Assembly: GCF_019090165.1 (NCBI RefSeq)
Contig: NZ_JAHRIB010000107.1
Coordinates: forward strand, 1 to 64,000
DNA: 64,000 bases
Source: Streptomyces sp. BV286
GTDB taxonomy: Bacteria; Actinomycetota; Actinomycetes; Streptomycetales; Streptomycetaceae
Reading direction: 5' to 3'
A program made the translations under genes and the position numbers. The notes under the pieces were generated by a model. It ran no database searches and was not told the DNA's origin. It saw only the letters and a list, made by a program, of their open reading frames with translations. Below are positions 16,501-25,046 of the stretch, piece after piece. Position 1 is the stretch's first letter, and each line of letters begins with the position of its first letter.

Positions 16501-17763
16501 TCACACCTGCGCCTGAAGCCGGCTGAGGTGCCGCTGGACGTCGTCCAGCGCGCCCTGCCGACGCCCCGGAACGCGCAGGCGCAGGTCGGCCAGCGCGGGC
16601 CCGAGCTCACGGGCCCGCGCCGAGTCGTCGATACGGCCCCACTGGTGGTGCGCCCGGTCGACGGCCGCCTCCACCCCGGGCGCGTCCGCCGGCTGCCCCG
16701 CGGTCAGCCGTACGTCGGCCACCGCCAGCCAGATCCGGCAGCTCAGCTCGGCGTCACCCGCGAACTTGGCCAGGTCCGCTCGCACCTCCATCCAGTGCAC
16801 GACCTCGTCGGCGCCCGGACCGTGCGTCCGCAGCGCCGCCCGCTCCCAGCGCTCGGCCAGCGCGACGGCCTCGGCGTGACGCCCACCCTGCACGGCGGCG
16901 GCGATCTCGGCGTGCGGATCGGCGGGCGGGACGGGCGCGGGCACCACCACGGGCACCACCACCGCCACGGGCATGGACGCGGGTGCGGGTGCGGGTTTGG
17001 GTTCGGCGGCAGGTGCAGGTGCGGGTGCGGGTGCCAATACCGGTACGGGTACGGGTACGGGTACGGCGGACGTTGTGGGGCGGGCCGTCGGTGCCGTGTA
17101 CGCGGCTGCGGGAGCCGGGTTCGTGGGATCGACCGTCAGCAGCAGGTCCCGGCGGGCGGCGTCCGGGTCCTCGCCGTACGACCGGGTCAGTGCCTGCTGG
17201 TGGAGCTGCGCGAGCGGCGGACGGTGACCACTGCGGAGAATCGTGGCCAGGGACTTCATGTACGTGGGCACCGCCACCGAGCGCCGCGGGGGAGGCGGGG
17301 CCACGCGGCCGTACAGTGCGGCGCCCGGCCCCACGACGAGCGGCCGGCCGGCCAGGTACTGCCAGGCCTCCGCGTCGGCGTGCAGGTCGACGACCAGGGT
17401 CGTGGTGCCCGGGGTGCGCAGGCGGAGTTCCTCGGGGATCCAGTGCCACGGGAAGCCGGTGTAGCGGACGGTCGCGGGGGTCGTCCGGGCGAGCGCCAGG
17501 TGCGGAAGCCGCTGGCGGCGGTCCAGCTGGAGCTGCCCGGTGAGGAAGACCGTGAGCGGGCCGGGGGCCGTCGCGGCGGCACGCAGCCGGGTCAGGACCG
17601 CCTGCGGTTCCAGGGGGTCGGCGAGTTCGACCACGTTCGCGGTGTCCGTGCCGGAGAGCACGGAGGGTGCCACCGCGGCGAGCACGGGGAGCACGGACGC
17701 GGCGTCCACGAGGCAGCTCCTGCCGGTCGGCGACGCCGCGAGCAGCAGTACGGTTCCTGGCAT
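16501..17763 (-). CDS. Unrecognised three-part protein with Pro/Ala/Val-rich linker
   Basis: About 420 residues from an ATG at 17763 preceded by AGGAGA; an upstream in-frame start would add 13 residues. Residues ~1-215 form an alpha/beta-looking domain (VLLLAASPTGRS, LTVFLTGQLQL, TTTLVVDLHADAEAWQYLAG) with no family I can name. Residues ~220-285 are a low-complexity Pro/Ala/Val linker (VPVPVPVPV, then APAPAPAPA) encoded by 6-bp tandem repeats, and ~290-420 is helical and TPR-like (EIAAAVQGGRHAEAVALAER). No signal peptide or membrane segment is visible. It is followed on the same strand, 106 bp upstream, by a membrane PP2C phosphatase gene, so a signalling role is possible but unproven. Confidence 0.75.
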   Translation of the reverse strand: MPGTVLLLAASPTGRSCLVDAASVLPVLAAVAPSVLSGTDTANVVELADPLEPQAVLTRLRAAATAPGPLTVFLTGQLQLDRRQRLPHLALARTTPATVRYTGFPWHWIPEELRLRTPGTTTLVVDLHADAEAWQYLAGRPLVVGPGAALYGRVAPPPPRRSVAVPTYMKSLATILRSGHRPPLAQLHQQALTRSYGEDPDAARRDLLLTVDPTNPAPAAAYTAPTARPTTSAVPVPVPVPVLAPAPAPAPAAEPKPAPAPASMPVAVVVPVVVPAPVPPADPHAEIAAAVQGGRHAEAVALAERWERAALRTHGPGADEVVHWMEVRADLAKFAGDAELSCRIWLAVADVRLTAGQPADAPGVEAAVDRAHHQWGRIDDSARARELGPALADLRLRVPGRRQGALDDVQRHLSRLQAQV

Positions 17764-17868
17764 CGCCGTTGTCTCCTGCCCTTGGATCACCACGGTCAGC
17801 ACCGTAACCGGTGCGGGTGCAAAGGGGGTTGGGGTGGGGGCGATAGAGGGCGGGTGGTGCCGGTTTGT

Positions 17869-19095
17869 TCAGCCCTCGCGGGGTGTTCCGGGCCGGTCGG
17901 GCGGTTCACCGGGCCCCTGGTGCGCCCCGGGAGGCGCCTGCCGCACCGCGAAGATCGTCGTGTCGTCCGCGAGGCGGTCCGTGCTGTGGCGGAGGGTGCC
18001 CTCGCGGACCAGCTCCACCAGGTGGCGGGGGTGGGCGGCCGCGGGGTCGGCGGCCACGGCGAGGACGACGTGTTCGCGCAGAGGGAAGAAGACGCCGTCG
18101 GCGTCACGGGCCTCGGTCACCCCGTCCGTGACGAGGAGCAGGGTCTCGTCGGGGGCGAGGGGCACCCGGCGGACCGGCGGGACTCCCGAGTCCGGCCCGG
18201 CAAGACCGCCCAGCCCGAGCGGCAGGCCGTCACCGGGCGGCAGGGCCCGCACCCCGGACGGCCCGACCACCAGCGGGGGCTCGTGCCCGAAGTTGACGAC
18301 CTCGATGTGGCCTCCGGGGACGCCCGGCGGCGGGAACGCGACGAGGACCGCGGTCGCGAAGCGCTCCACGCCCCGCGCCGGTTCCCCCTCCGGGTCCTCG
18401 CCCAGGTCCGTCACGTACTGCCGGTGGCGGCCCATCCGCACCTCCAGCCGTTCGGCGACGGCGGCCAGGGACGCCTCGTGGAAGCCGGCCTCGCGGAACG
18501 TGCCGAGCAGCGCGGCGGCCGCGGCGACGGCGGGCAGGCCCTTGCCCTGGACGTCCCCGAGGAGCACCCGCGTGCCGTGCGGACCCGGCTGGATGTCGTA
18601 GAAGTCGCCGCCGACGCGTGCCTCGCTGTCGGCGGCCAGATACACGGCCGCGTGCTCCAGCCCGGCCCAGGGGGACGGCATGGGGCGCAGCACGGTACGG
18701 CGGGTCGTGTCGGCCACGTCCTGCATGTGGAGCATCCGCCGCTCCTCCCGGACCCGCACGGCGCACGCCGTCGTCGCCAGGGCCCCGCCCACCGCGACGA
18801 GGATGAAGTCGGGCAGCCCGGTCTGGTCCTGGTGCGGCCAGGCGGCGTCCACCTCGATGTACGTGACGAGGGCGAGCACGGCGAAGGCCGCCGTCCCCCT
18901 GACCCCGCAGATCGCCGCCGCGATGCCGGGCACGAGGACGATCCAGGAGATGATCCTGAACTCTCCCGAGGTGTTGCTGTCGATCGCGGCGATGGCGACG
19001 AGCAGCAGCAGGGGCGGTACCCAGGCGACGCTCCGTCCGCGCACGCGCAGCAGTTGCTGCCGCCGGGCGCGGCTGCGCGGGTCCGTGCCGCTCAC
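17869..19095 (-). CDS. Membrane-bound PP2C/SpoIIE-type phosphatase
   Basis: 408 residues from a GTG at 19095; the longer open frame upstream is repeat DNA. Four hydrophobic segments fill ~20-115 (VAWVPPLLLLVAIAAI, IISWIVLVPGIAAAICG, AAFAVLALVTYIEV, FILVAVGGALATTACAV), then ~150-395 is a SpoIIE-type PP2C domain with GGDFYDI, LGDVQGKGLPAV, FGHEPPLVV, LLLVTDGVTEARD and DDTTIFAV. It would dephosphorylate a cytosolic STAS or similar partner in response to a membrane signal. No partner gene is adjacent. Its promoter region holds two copies of the dispersed repeat. Confidence 0.88.
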   Translation of the reverse strand: MSGTDPRSRARRQQLLRVRGRSVAWVPPLLLLVAIAAIDSNTSGEFRIISWIVLVPGIAAAICGVRGTAAFAVLALVTYIEVDAAWPHQDQTGLPDFILVAVGGALATTACAVRVREERRMLHMQDVADTTRRTVLRPMPSPWAGLEHAAVYLAADSEARVGGDFYDIQPGPHGTRVLLGDVQGKGLPAVAAAAALLGTFREAGFHEASLAAVAERLEVRMGRHRQYVTDLGEDPEGEPARGVERFATAVLVAFPPPGVPGGHIEVVNFGHEPPLVVGPSGVRALPPGDGLPLGLGGLAGPDSGVPPVRRVPLAPDETLLLVTDGVTEARDADGVFFPLREHVVLAVAADPAAAHPRHLVELVREGTLRHSTDRLADDTTIFAVRQAPPGAHQGPGEPPDRPGTPREG

Positions 19096-19154
19096 TTGTT
19101 CAGCGAAGCATGGGTGGGTGCTTGGCGCACGCCGGGGTGGTTTTGGGTGGCTCG

Positions 19155-19230
19155 TGTGTCTGGTGCGGGTGGGTGGGGGTTGATCGCGCAGTTCCCCGCG
19201 CCCCTTGGAAGCCGGGGCTGCGCCCCTTGC
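19155..19230 (+). repeat. Dispersed palindromic repeat, copy D
   Basis: GCGGGTGGGTGGGGGTTGAT leads into the core CGCGCAGTTCCCCGCGCCCC (19186-19205), followed by a second stem-loop arm (GGAAGCCGGGGCTGCGCCCC). It lies between the divergent PP2C gene and the membrane protein gene at 19388. Confidence 0.85.
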
Positions 19231-19255
19231 CCATGTGATCTGCCCCGATGTGATC

Positions 19256-19317
19256 TGCGGGTGCGTGGGGGCTGATCGCGCCGTTCCCCGCGCCCCTTGA
19301 AGGCAGGGCGTGGCCCC
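19256..19317 (+). repeat. Dispersed palindromic repeat, copy E
   Basis: A second tandem-oriented copy 100 bp after copy D, with core CGCGCCGTTCCCCGCGCCCC (one change from the consensus) and a trailing GAAGGCAGGGCGTGGCCCC arm. Two adjacent copies in the same orientation suggest duplication or repeated insertion. Confidence 0.8.
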
Positions 19318-19387
19318 ACCGACTTGCCTGTGGGCTCCCCCAGGTGTGCTCTGGAAGGCGGGGGTGAGGAAAGAGAGGAGTGCTGTC

Positions 19388-19789
19388 ATGGCTCAAGCGG
19401 CACCCGCAACACCCGCACCGGCCACGAAGCGGCCGGCGATGCCCGCGGTCACCGCGAAACTGGTGGTGCCCGCGCTGGCCGGCGTCGTCTACGGCCTGTG
19501 GACCTCCGGCATCGACCGGCATTCGGGCCCGATCACCGGCTGGAACGTCCTCCTGGGCGTGGTGTCGGCTCTCGTGTTCGCCGGGGTGATGTACGGCATC
19601 CACGCCTTCGCGCCGCGCCTGCCCCGCGAACTGCACGCGTTCGCGTGGGCGGCCTTCGCGGGCATCTCGTTCGGCTTCCTCTACAGCCTGTCGGACGCCA
19701 GCATCCTCAAGTCCGCAGGCCTGTCCCTCGTCGTCACCGCGGGCGTGTTCGCGATGGTGTTCTACCGCTTCTACACGACCGAGGACTGA
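19388..19789 (+). CDS. Small four-helix membrane protein of unknown function
   Basis: 133 residues from ATG 19388, preceded by GAGAGGAG. After an Ala/Pro/Thr-rich N-terminus (~1-20) there are four hydrophobic segments (AKLVVPALAGVVYGLW, WNVLLGVVSALVFAGVMYG, HAFAWAAFAGISFGFLYSL, GLSLVVTAGVFAMVFYRFY). Gene size and layout resemble conserved Streptomyces membrane proteins without assigned function. It is monocistronic, with the dispersed repeat pair upstream. Confidence 0.75.
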   Translation: MAQAAPATPAPATKRPAMPAVTAKLVVPALAGVVYGLWTSGIDRHSGPITGWNVLLGVVSALVFAGVMYGIHAFAPRLPRELHAFAWAAFAGISFGFLYSLSDASILKSAGLSLVVTAGVFAMVFYRFYTTED

Positions 19790-19943
19790 CCGGCGCCCGC
19801 CGAAGGACGCCGTTCCAGAGCGGCGGAGGACGTACGAAAGCGGTTCCGGGGCCCCGGCTTTGCGCCGGGGCCCCGGAACCGCGTGCGGGCGTCCGGGCCT
19901 CACCCACAACTTCCCCGTCCCGGACGACCCGCTGTCCTCGGAC

Positions 19944-20480
19944 TCACCGCCTGCCGGGCACCCACTCCCAGCCCGAGCCCGAGGCGTCCCAGGAGCCGGA
20001 GAAGGTCCAGCTCCACGTTCCGGACGCGGTCCAGGAGCCGGTGGAGCTCCAGGAACCCTCGTCGCAGCCGTTGCAGTTGCCGGTGTCGTGCCACCGGTCC
20101 TTCCAGTCCCCCTCGCAGGGGTCGGAGCACCTCGGCACCCCCGCCGTGCCGATGTCCACGAACGCGGCACTCGCCCAGGCCCGCGCCCCGACGAGCCAGT
20201 ACCAGTACGGGTCGCCGAACACCCGCGATCCGGTCGTGGCGCACGCGACCCGGTCCTGACTGCCGGGCGAGAGCCGCCCGAGGACGGCCGAGCCGGTGTC
20301 GGGGTGGGCCCGCAGGTTCAGTTCGCCGCGGGAGACGACGGTGCCCCACACGGGTTCCCCGTCGTCGTGGCCGAGGCCGCGGGAGTCTCCCGCGGTCGCC
20401 GTGCCGGCGGCCGCGACGGTCAGCACACCACCGCTGACCAGCGCGATTCCAAGGGTCCGCAGAGCCGGGGTCACACGCAT
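19944..20480 (-). CDS. Secreted SH3-domain protein with Trp/Ser-rich tail
   Basis: 178 residues from ATG 20480 with a strong AAGGAGG seven bases upstream. A Sec signal peptide spans ~1-33 ([21 protein letters not shown]). A bacterial SH3-type domain at ~45-110 ([21 protein letters not shown], then [19 protein letters not shown]) probably binds peptidoglycan. The last ~50 residues alternate Trp, Ser and Gly ([20 protein letters not shown]), an odd low-complexity tail, with several Cys between ~128 and 143. A role in wall association is likely; no enzyme domain is present. The upstream region carries a perfect dyad. Confidence 0.82.
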   Translation of the reverse strand: MRVTPALRTLGIALVSGGVLTVAAAGTATAGDSRGLGHDDGEPVWGTVVSRGELNLRAHPDTGSAVLGRLSPGSQDRVACATTGSRVFGDPYWYWLVGARAWASAAFVDIGTAGVPRCSDPCEGDWKDRWHDTGNCNGCDEGSWSSTGSWTASGTWSWTFSGSWDASGSGWEWVPGRR

Positions 20481-20510
20481 GATCGGCCTCCTTTCCCCAG
20501 AACCAGGTAA

Positions 20511-20524
20511 CACCCGTTCGGGTG
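20511..20524. promoter_or_regulatory. Perfect dyad upstream of the SH3-protein gene
   Basis: CACCCG-TT-CGGGTG at 20511-20524, extendable to GGT...ACC flanks, lies 31 bp before the SH3-protein start on the minus strand. It is positioned as an operator; no regulator is identifiable. Confidence 0.35.
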
Positions 20525-20597
20525 AACCCTCCACCGGAGGCCCGTCGGGCACCGCCGTCACGGGCCCGGCGCACATCTCCCGCCGTCCGGCCGATGA

Positions 20598-20642
20598 GTT
20601 TTCGAACCGTCGGAGGTCTACATCCCGAGACCGATCGAAAAC
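20598..20642. promoter_or_regulatory. GTTTTCGA/TCGAAAAC inverted repeat upstream of the DrrAB-type genes
   Basis: Eight-base arms GTTTTCGA (20598-20605) and TCGAAAAC (20635-20642) are separated by 29 bp in locally AT-richer DNA, ~146 bp before the ATP-binding-protein start. It could be a regulator site or part of a folded leader. The rest of 20481-20787 shows no gene. Confidence 0.35.
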
Positions 20643-20787
20643 CGCGCCGCCGGACCGATGCCCTCCTGGGACGGCGGACGCACCCTTGAGGGGTCCCGGC
20701 AGTGAGCCGGGGGATCCCGAAGGACACCGGCAGGGCCACGGGCAGGCAACGAGCAACCACGTGAACGACGCGAATGGGCGGACCGAC

Positions 20788-21861
20788 ATGACGAGCAGCA
20801 AGCGCACCGACCAGTGGGCCGGGCCGGCCATCGAGACGGCGGGCCTGGTGAAGACCTTCGGCGACAACCGCGCGGTCGACGGAGTGGATCTGCGCATCGA
20901 GGCGGGCACGGTCTACGGCCTCCTCGGTCCGAACGGCGCGGGCAAGACCACGACCGTGCGCATGCTGGCGACCCTGCTGCGTCCCGACGGCGGCGAGGCC
21001 CACGTCTTCGGCCACGACGTCGTCCGGGACGCGGACGCGGTCCGCAGCCGGGTGAGCCTCACCGGCCAGTACGCCTCGGTGGACGAGGACCTGACCGGCA
21101 CCGAGAACCTCGTGCTGCTGGCCCGCCTGACGGGCCACGCCAAGAAGGCCTCGTACGACCGCGCGGCCCAACTGCTCGACGCCTTCGGCCTGTCGGAGGC
21201 GGCCGGCCGGCAGGTGAAGAACTACTCCGGCGGCATGCGGCGCCGCATCGACATCGCCGCGTCCATCCTCAACACACCCGACCTGCTGTTCCTGGACGAG
21301 CCGACGACGGGTCTGGACCCGCGCAGCCGCAACCAGGTCTGGGAGATCGTGCGGGCGGTCGTCGCCCAGGGGACGACGGTCCTGCTGACGACCCAGTACC
21401 TCGACGAGGCCGACCAGTTGGCCGCCCGGATCGCGGTCATCGACAAGGGCAAGGTCATCGCCGAGGGCACCAAGGGCGAGCTGAAGGCGTCGGTGGGTGC
21501 GGGAGCGGTCCACGTACGGCTGCGGGACGCCGACCGCCGCCCGGACGCCGAGCGGCTGCTCCGGCAGGCCCTGGACGCCGACGTCCAGCTGGAGCCCGAC
21601 CCGGTGGCACTGACCGCCCGCGTCGGCAACGGCGGCCAGAACGGGAGCGGGGCCGCCGAGAAGGCGTCCCGGGCCCTCGCCGAACTCGCCCGGGCGGGCA
21701 TCACCGTCGACAACTTCTCCCTGGGCCAGCCGAGTCTGGACGAGGTGTTCCTGGCCCTCACCGGAAAGTCCGAGCACCCGCAGACGCCGTCCGACACGCA
21801 GTCCGGGACGCCGACCGACACGCGGCACGAGTCGCAGCAGAAGAAAGAGGCCACGGCATGA
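20788..21861 (+). CDS. Daunorubicin-resistance-type ABC transporter ATP-binding protein
   Basis: 357 residues from ATG 20788; an in-frame GTG at 20761 would add nine. The nucleotide-binding domain (~12-240) has Walker [10 protein letters not shown], signature YSGGMRRR, Walker [13 protein letters not shown] and a switch His in the following segment. The C-terminal ~100 residues form the DUF4162-type extension of DrrA-like proteins. It powers export of a hydrophobic drug or lipid together with the permease encoded next (ATGA overlap). No dedicated regulator gene is adjacent. The exported compound cannot be predicted. Confidence 0.92.
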   Translation: MTSSKRTDQWAGPAIETAGLVKTFGDNRAVDGVDLRIEAGTVYGLLGPNGAGKTTTVRMLATLLRPDGGEAHVFGHDVVRDADAVRSRVSLTGQYASVDEDLTGTENLVLLARLTGHAKKASYDRAAQLLDAFGLSEAAGRQVKNYSGGMRRRIDIAASILNTPDLLFLDEPTTGLDPRSRNQVWEIVRAVVAQGTTVLLTTQYLDEADQLAARIAVIDKGKVIAEGTKGELKASVGAGAVHVRLRDADRRPDAERLLRQALDADVQLEPDPVALTARVGNGGQNGSGAAEKASRALAELARAGITVDNFSLGQPSLDEVFLALTGKSEHPQTPSDTQSGTPTDTRHESQQKKEATA

Positions 21862-22718
21862 GCACCGCGACCAAGTCCACCACCACCGCGGACGCCGCGG
21901 ACCTCGCGCCGGTCCGCGCCGAGAGCCTGGCCGAGGTCCTCGTCTCCGGCGAGCGGCCACCGCGCCCCAACGCGCTGCAGACGTCCCTGACCTTCGGCTG
22001 GCGGGCGATGCTGAAGATCAAGCACGTCCCCGAGCAGCTCTTCGACGTGACCGCGTTCCCGATCATGCTGGTGCTGATGTACACGTACCTGTTCGGGGGC
22101 GCGCTCGCCGGTTCCCCGCGGGAGTACATCCAGTACCTGCTGCCCGGCATCCTCGTCATGTCCGTCACCATGATCACGATGTACACGGGTCTCGCGGTCA
22201 ACATCGACATCGAGAAGGGTGTCTTCGACCGCTTCCGCTCGCTGCCCATCTGGCGTCCGTCCACGCTCGTCGGCTATCTGCTCGGCGACGCCCTGCGCTA
22301 CACGATCGCGTCCGTCGTGATGCTGGTGGTGGGGCTGATCATGGGCTTCCGTCCGGACGGCGGTGTCCAGGGCGTGGTGGGCGGTGTCCTCCTCCTCATC
22401 GTCTTCTCCTTCGCCTTCTCCTGGGTGTGGACGATGTTCGGCCTGCTGCTGCGCACGGAGAAGTCCGTGATGGGCGTGAGCATGATGATCCTGTTCCCGC
22501 TGACCTTCCTCAGCGACATCTTCGTCCGCCCCGAGACGATGCCCGGCTGGCTCCAGGCCTTCGTCAACAACAACCCCATCACGCACCTCGCCTCGGCGGT
22601 GCGCGGCCTGATGGACGGCACCTCGCCGAGCACCGAGATCGCGTGGTCGCTGGGCTGGGCCGCGGTGCTGATCGCCGTCTTCGGCCCGGTCACGATGAGG
22701 CTCTACAACCGCAAGTGA
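21858..22718 (+). CDS. DrrB-type ABC transporter permease
   Basis: 286 residues with six predicted membrane helices; a cytosolic N-terminus (~1-55) precedes the ABC-2 type transporter domain ([71 protein letters not shown]). The last stretch is the conserved motif near the final helices of DrrB-like permeases. Its ATG overlaps the stop of the ATP-binding gene by 4 bp, so the two subunits are translationally coupled. A strong terminator follows. Confidence 0.92.
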   Translation: MSTATKSTTTADAADLAPVRAESLAEVLVSGERPPRPNALQTSLTFGWRAMLKIKHVPEQLFDVTAFPIMLVLMYTYLFGGALAGSPREYIQYLLPGILVMSVTMITMYTGLAVNIDIEKGVFDRFRSLPIWRPSTLVGYLLGDALRYTIASVVMLVVGLIMGFRPDGGVQGVVGGVLLLIVFSFAFSWVWTMFGLLLRTEKSVMGVSMMILFPLTFLSDIFVRPETMPGWLQAFVNNNPITHLASAVRGLMDGTSPSTEIAWSLGWAAVLIAVFGPVTMRLYNRK

Positions 22719-22790
22719 GCCGGCGGGTCCCGGGCGGCCGAAGGCCCGCGGGTCCCCCGGAAGAACGCAATCCGCGTCCGGATGCAGTCA

Positions 22791-22828
22791 CCCCGGCCGT
22801 GCCCCGATGGCGGAGGGCACGGCCGGGG
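22791..22828 (+). terminator. Strong intrinsic terminator after the ABC exporter genes
   Basis: A perfect 14-bp stem (CCCCGGCCGTGCCC / GGGCACGGCCGGGG) with a 10-nt loop is followed by TTCTTCCTT. It ends only 14 bp before the next start codon (22843), so either the next gene is initiated from within this region or the hairpin lies in its leader and controls it. Confidence 0.8.
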
Positions 22829-22842
22829 TTCTTCCTTGAGGG

Positions 22843-23727
22843 GTGCGGAAAGTCCTCTCGGCGGTGCTGATCGTGCTCGCCTGCGTCCTCGTGCCGCTGG
22901 GCGGCCTCTCGGCGTGGGCGAAGTACGAGATCGGCGACACCGGGCGGTACGTCGACACGATGGCGCCGCTCGCCGCCGGACCCGACGTGCAGGGCGCGAT
23001 CGCCGACACGGTCACCGACGGGATCATGAGCGAGGTCGAGGTCGGGCCGCTGGAGGGCGAGGTCCGCGCGTACGTGCGCAGGGCGGTGCGGTCCTTCACG
23101 GGTACGGAGGCCTTCCGCGCGGCCTGGAACACCGCGAACCGGGCCGCCCACGACGCCGTCCTGCGGGCCCTGCGCAGCGACAGCGAGGGCGCCGTCACCG
23201 TCGACCTGGCGCCGGTCACGGCCCGGCTCAAGGCGCAACTCGCCGACGACCGCGTGCCGTTGGCGAACCGCATCCCCGTCGAGCACACCGAGGTCACGGT
23301 CCTTCGGGCCCAGGAGCTGAGCTCCCTGCGAAAGGGTTTCCACATGCTGGAGATCGCCGGTTTCTGGCTCCCGCTCTCGGCCGTCGCCCTGGCCGCCGGC
23401 GGCATCCTCCTGGCGGTACGCAGACGCCGGGCCGTCACGGCCACGGCACTCGGCATGGCCCTGGGCGCCGCCCTGCTGGCCCTCGCCACGGTCGCCGGAC
23501 GGGCCCTGACCCTCGCCGGCCTGCCCCCGCACGTCTCCCGGGCGGCGGTGGGCGCGGTCTACGACGCCCTCACCTCGACCCTGCGCACGGCCACCTGGTT
23601 CATCCTCGCCCTCGGGCTCACGGTGGCCCTGGCGACCTGGCTCATCGACCACCGCGCGCGACGTCGCGCAGCGTCCGCAGCGCCTGGCCCAGCACCGGCA
23701 CCGGCACCGACGCGAGCCCGAGCCTGA
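22843..23727 (+). CDS. Conserved-type membrane protein of unknown function
   Basis: 294 residues from GTG 22843 (MRKVLSAVLIVLACVLVPLG). One N-terminal membrane helix (~4-26) is followed by a ~140-residue soluble region predicted outside (DTGRYVDTMAPLAAGPDVQ, then AFRAAWNTANRAAHDAVLRAL), then three helices (~167-187, ~193-217, ~243-263) and a Pro/Ala-rich tail. The layout matches a family of Streptomyces membrane proteins without known role. Its last 86 bp overlap the convergent MocR-type gene, an unusually deep antisense overlap. Confidence 0.7.
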   Translation: MRKVLSAVLIVLACVLVPLGGLSAWAKYEIGDTGRYVDTMAPLAAGPDVQGAIADTVTDGIMSEVEVGPLEGEVRAYVRRAVRSFTGTEAFRAAWNTANRAAHDAVLRALRSDSEGAVTVDLAPVTARLKAQLADDRVPLANRIPVEHTEVTVLRAQELSSLRKGFHMLEIAGFWLPLSAVALAAGGILLAVRRRRAVTATALGMALGAALLALATVAGRALTLAGLPPHVSRAAVGAVYDALTSTLRTATWFILALGLTVALATWLIDHRARRRAASAAPGPAPAPAPTRARA

Positions 23728-24970
23728 CGGCGTCCGGCGCGCCCTGCGGCCCCACGGCGAAGGCGGGCCCGGGGGTGACCGCGATGCCCCGCGCGGCGGC
23801 GGCCGCCGTGAAGGTGTCCGCGCGCCAGGGTGCGGGCAGCTCCCACCAGGCGTAGTACGCGTACGGATCGGCCCGTACGCGGAAGCCGCCGAGCAGTTCC
23901 GCGACGATCCGCTGCCGCCGGGCCGCGTCCGCCCGTTTCTGTCCGACGAGCCGCTCGACCGTCCCGTCCCGGATCCACCGTGTGCCCGCCTCCAGCGCGA
24001 ACCGCCCCGCCGTCCAGCCTCCCGACCGCAGCGTCCCCGCCACCGCGTCGACCCGTTCCTCGGGCACGACGAGGAAGCCGACGGTCAGTCCGGGCGCGAC
24101 CCGCTTCGACAGGCCGTCGACGACGTGGACGCGCTCGGGAGCGTAGGCGGCCAGCGGCACGCCCTCCGCGTGGAGGAAGGACCAGATGCGGTCCTCCACC
24201 ACGGGCAGGTCCAACTTCCGCACGACATCGGCAAGTTCACGCTTGCGTGCGTCTCCGGCCGTCACCGAGGTGGGATTGTGCAGCGTCGGCTGGACGTACA
24301 GGGCGGAGAGCGGCGCGGCGCGGTGGGCGGCGACGACGGCGTCGGGCCGCAGCCCCTCCTCGTCCGTGGCGAGGGGGACGAGCGGGCATCCGATCCGCGC
24401 CGCGATCTCCTTGACCAGCGGATACGTCAGCGCCTCGACGCCCACCCGGCCGCCGGGCCGTACCAGCGAGGCGAGGACGCCCGCGATGGCCTGTCGCGCG
24501 TTCCCGGCGAAGAGGAGCTGTTCCGGGCGGGGCCGCCACCCCGATGCGGCCAGCAGTCCGGCGACGGCCTCCCGTGCGGGGGCGGTCCCGGTGGCGGGGA
24601 CGGTACGGGTGGCCTCGCCCAGCACGTCGGTCCGCAACAGCGGCGCCAGTCCGCCCGCCAGCAGCTCCGACTGGCCTTCCACGGACGGGTAGTTGAGCTC
24701 CAGGTTGACGGCCGCCTCGCCCGTGGCCTCGGCGAGGGCCCGGCCGGACGGCACCGGCGCGGCGCGCACGAAGGTGCCCCGCCCGACCTCGCCGACGACG
24801 AGTCCGCGCCGCACCAGTTCCCCGTACACGCGCCCGGCCGTGGATCCCGCGATGCGCCGCCGCCGGGCGAACACCCGCTGCGGCGGCAGCCGTTCACCGG
24901 CCTTCAGCCGCCCCGAGTAGATCTCCTCGGCCAGCCGGTCGGCGATACGCCGGTAGTCCTCCACGTCCAC
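23642..24970 (-). CDS. MocR-type regulator (GntR helix-turn-helix fused to aminotransferase domain)
   Basis: 442 residues. The N-terminal GntR-type winged helix (~5-70: YRRIADRLAEEIYSGRLKAG, then FARRRRIAGSTAGRVYGELV) is joined by a linker to a fold-type I aminotransferase domain (~100-440) with PLP-site motifs (LYVQPTLHNPTSV; VVDGLSKRVAPGLTVGF, where the Lys after Ser is the likely Schiff-base residue). MocR proteins sense pyridoxal phosphate or amino compounds and control divergent genes. The divergent alpha/beta hydrolase gene is the obvious target, and the intergenic region has a spaced direct repeat. Its 3' end overlaps the convergent membrane-protein gene. Confidence 0.9.
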   Translation of the reverse strand: MDVEDYRRIADRLAEEIYSGRLKAGERLPPQRVFARRRRIAGSTAGRVYGELVRRGLVVGEVGRGTFVRAAPVPSGRALAEATGEAAVNLELNYPSVEGQSELLAGGLAPLLRTDVLGEATRTVPATGTAPAREAVAGLLAASGWRPRPEQLLFAGNARQAIAGVLASLVRPGGRVGVEALTYPLVKEIAARIGCPLVPLATDEEGLRPDAVVAAHRAAPLSALYVQPTLHNPTSVTAGDARKRELADVVRKLDLPVVEDRIWSFLHAEGVPLAAYAPERVHVVDGLSKRVAPGLTVGFLVVPEERVDAVAGTLRSGGWTAGRFALEAGTRWIRDGTVERLVGQKRADAARRQRIVAELLGGFRVRADPYAYYAWWELPAPWRADTFTAAAAARGIAVTPGPAFAVGPQGAPDAVRLGLASVPVPVLGQALRTLRDVARGGR

Positions 24971-24985
24971 CCCTCCCCTCCCTGG

Positions 24986-25019
24986 ATTGCACCGAGAGCA
25001 AAGATCTTATTGCACCGAG
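24986..25019. promoter_or_regulatory. MocR-type operator: spaced 11-bp direct repeat
   Basis: ATTGCACCGAG occurs at 24986-24996 and again at 25009-25019, 23 bp apart (about two helical turns), between the divergent MocR gene (start 24970) and hydrolase gene (start 25047). MocR regulators such as PdxR are known to bind repeated sites in such intergenic regions. The second copy overlaps the -35 of the hydrolase promoter. Confidence 0.6.
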
Positions 25020-25039
25020 GAGTTGCCTCGATCTAGGGT
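25010..25039 (+). promoter_or_regulatory. Promoter of the alpha/beta hydrolase gene, probably leaderless
   Basis: TTGCAC (25010-25015) and TAGGGT (25034-25039) are separated by 18 bp. The start codon ATG at 25047 lies seven bases after the -10, so transcription and translation probably start at the same base; no Shine-Dalgarno is present. Confidence 0.55.
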
Positions 25040-25046
25040 CCGTTTC

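Noticed and set aside
16528..19275. Plus-strand open frame of 915 codons
   Set aside because: Antisense to two real genes; composition is Arg/Gly/Pro-rich without motifs.
19096..19389. N-terminal extension of the membrane PP2C gene
   Set aside because: The extension is translated dispersed repeat DNA (copies D and E) and would put a Pro/Arg-rich segment before the first membrane helix; the GTG at 19095 is preferred.
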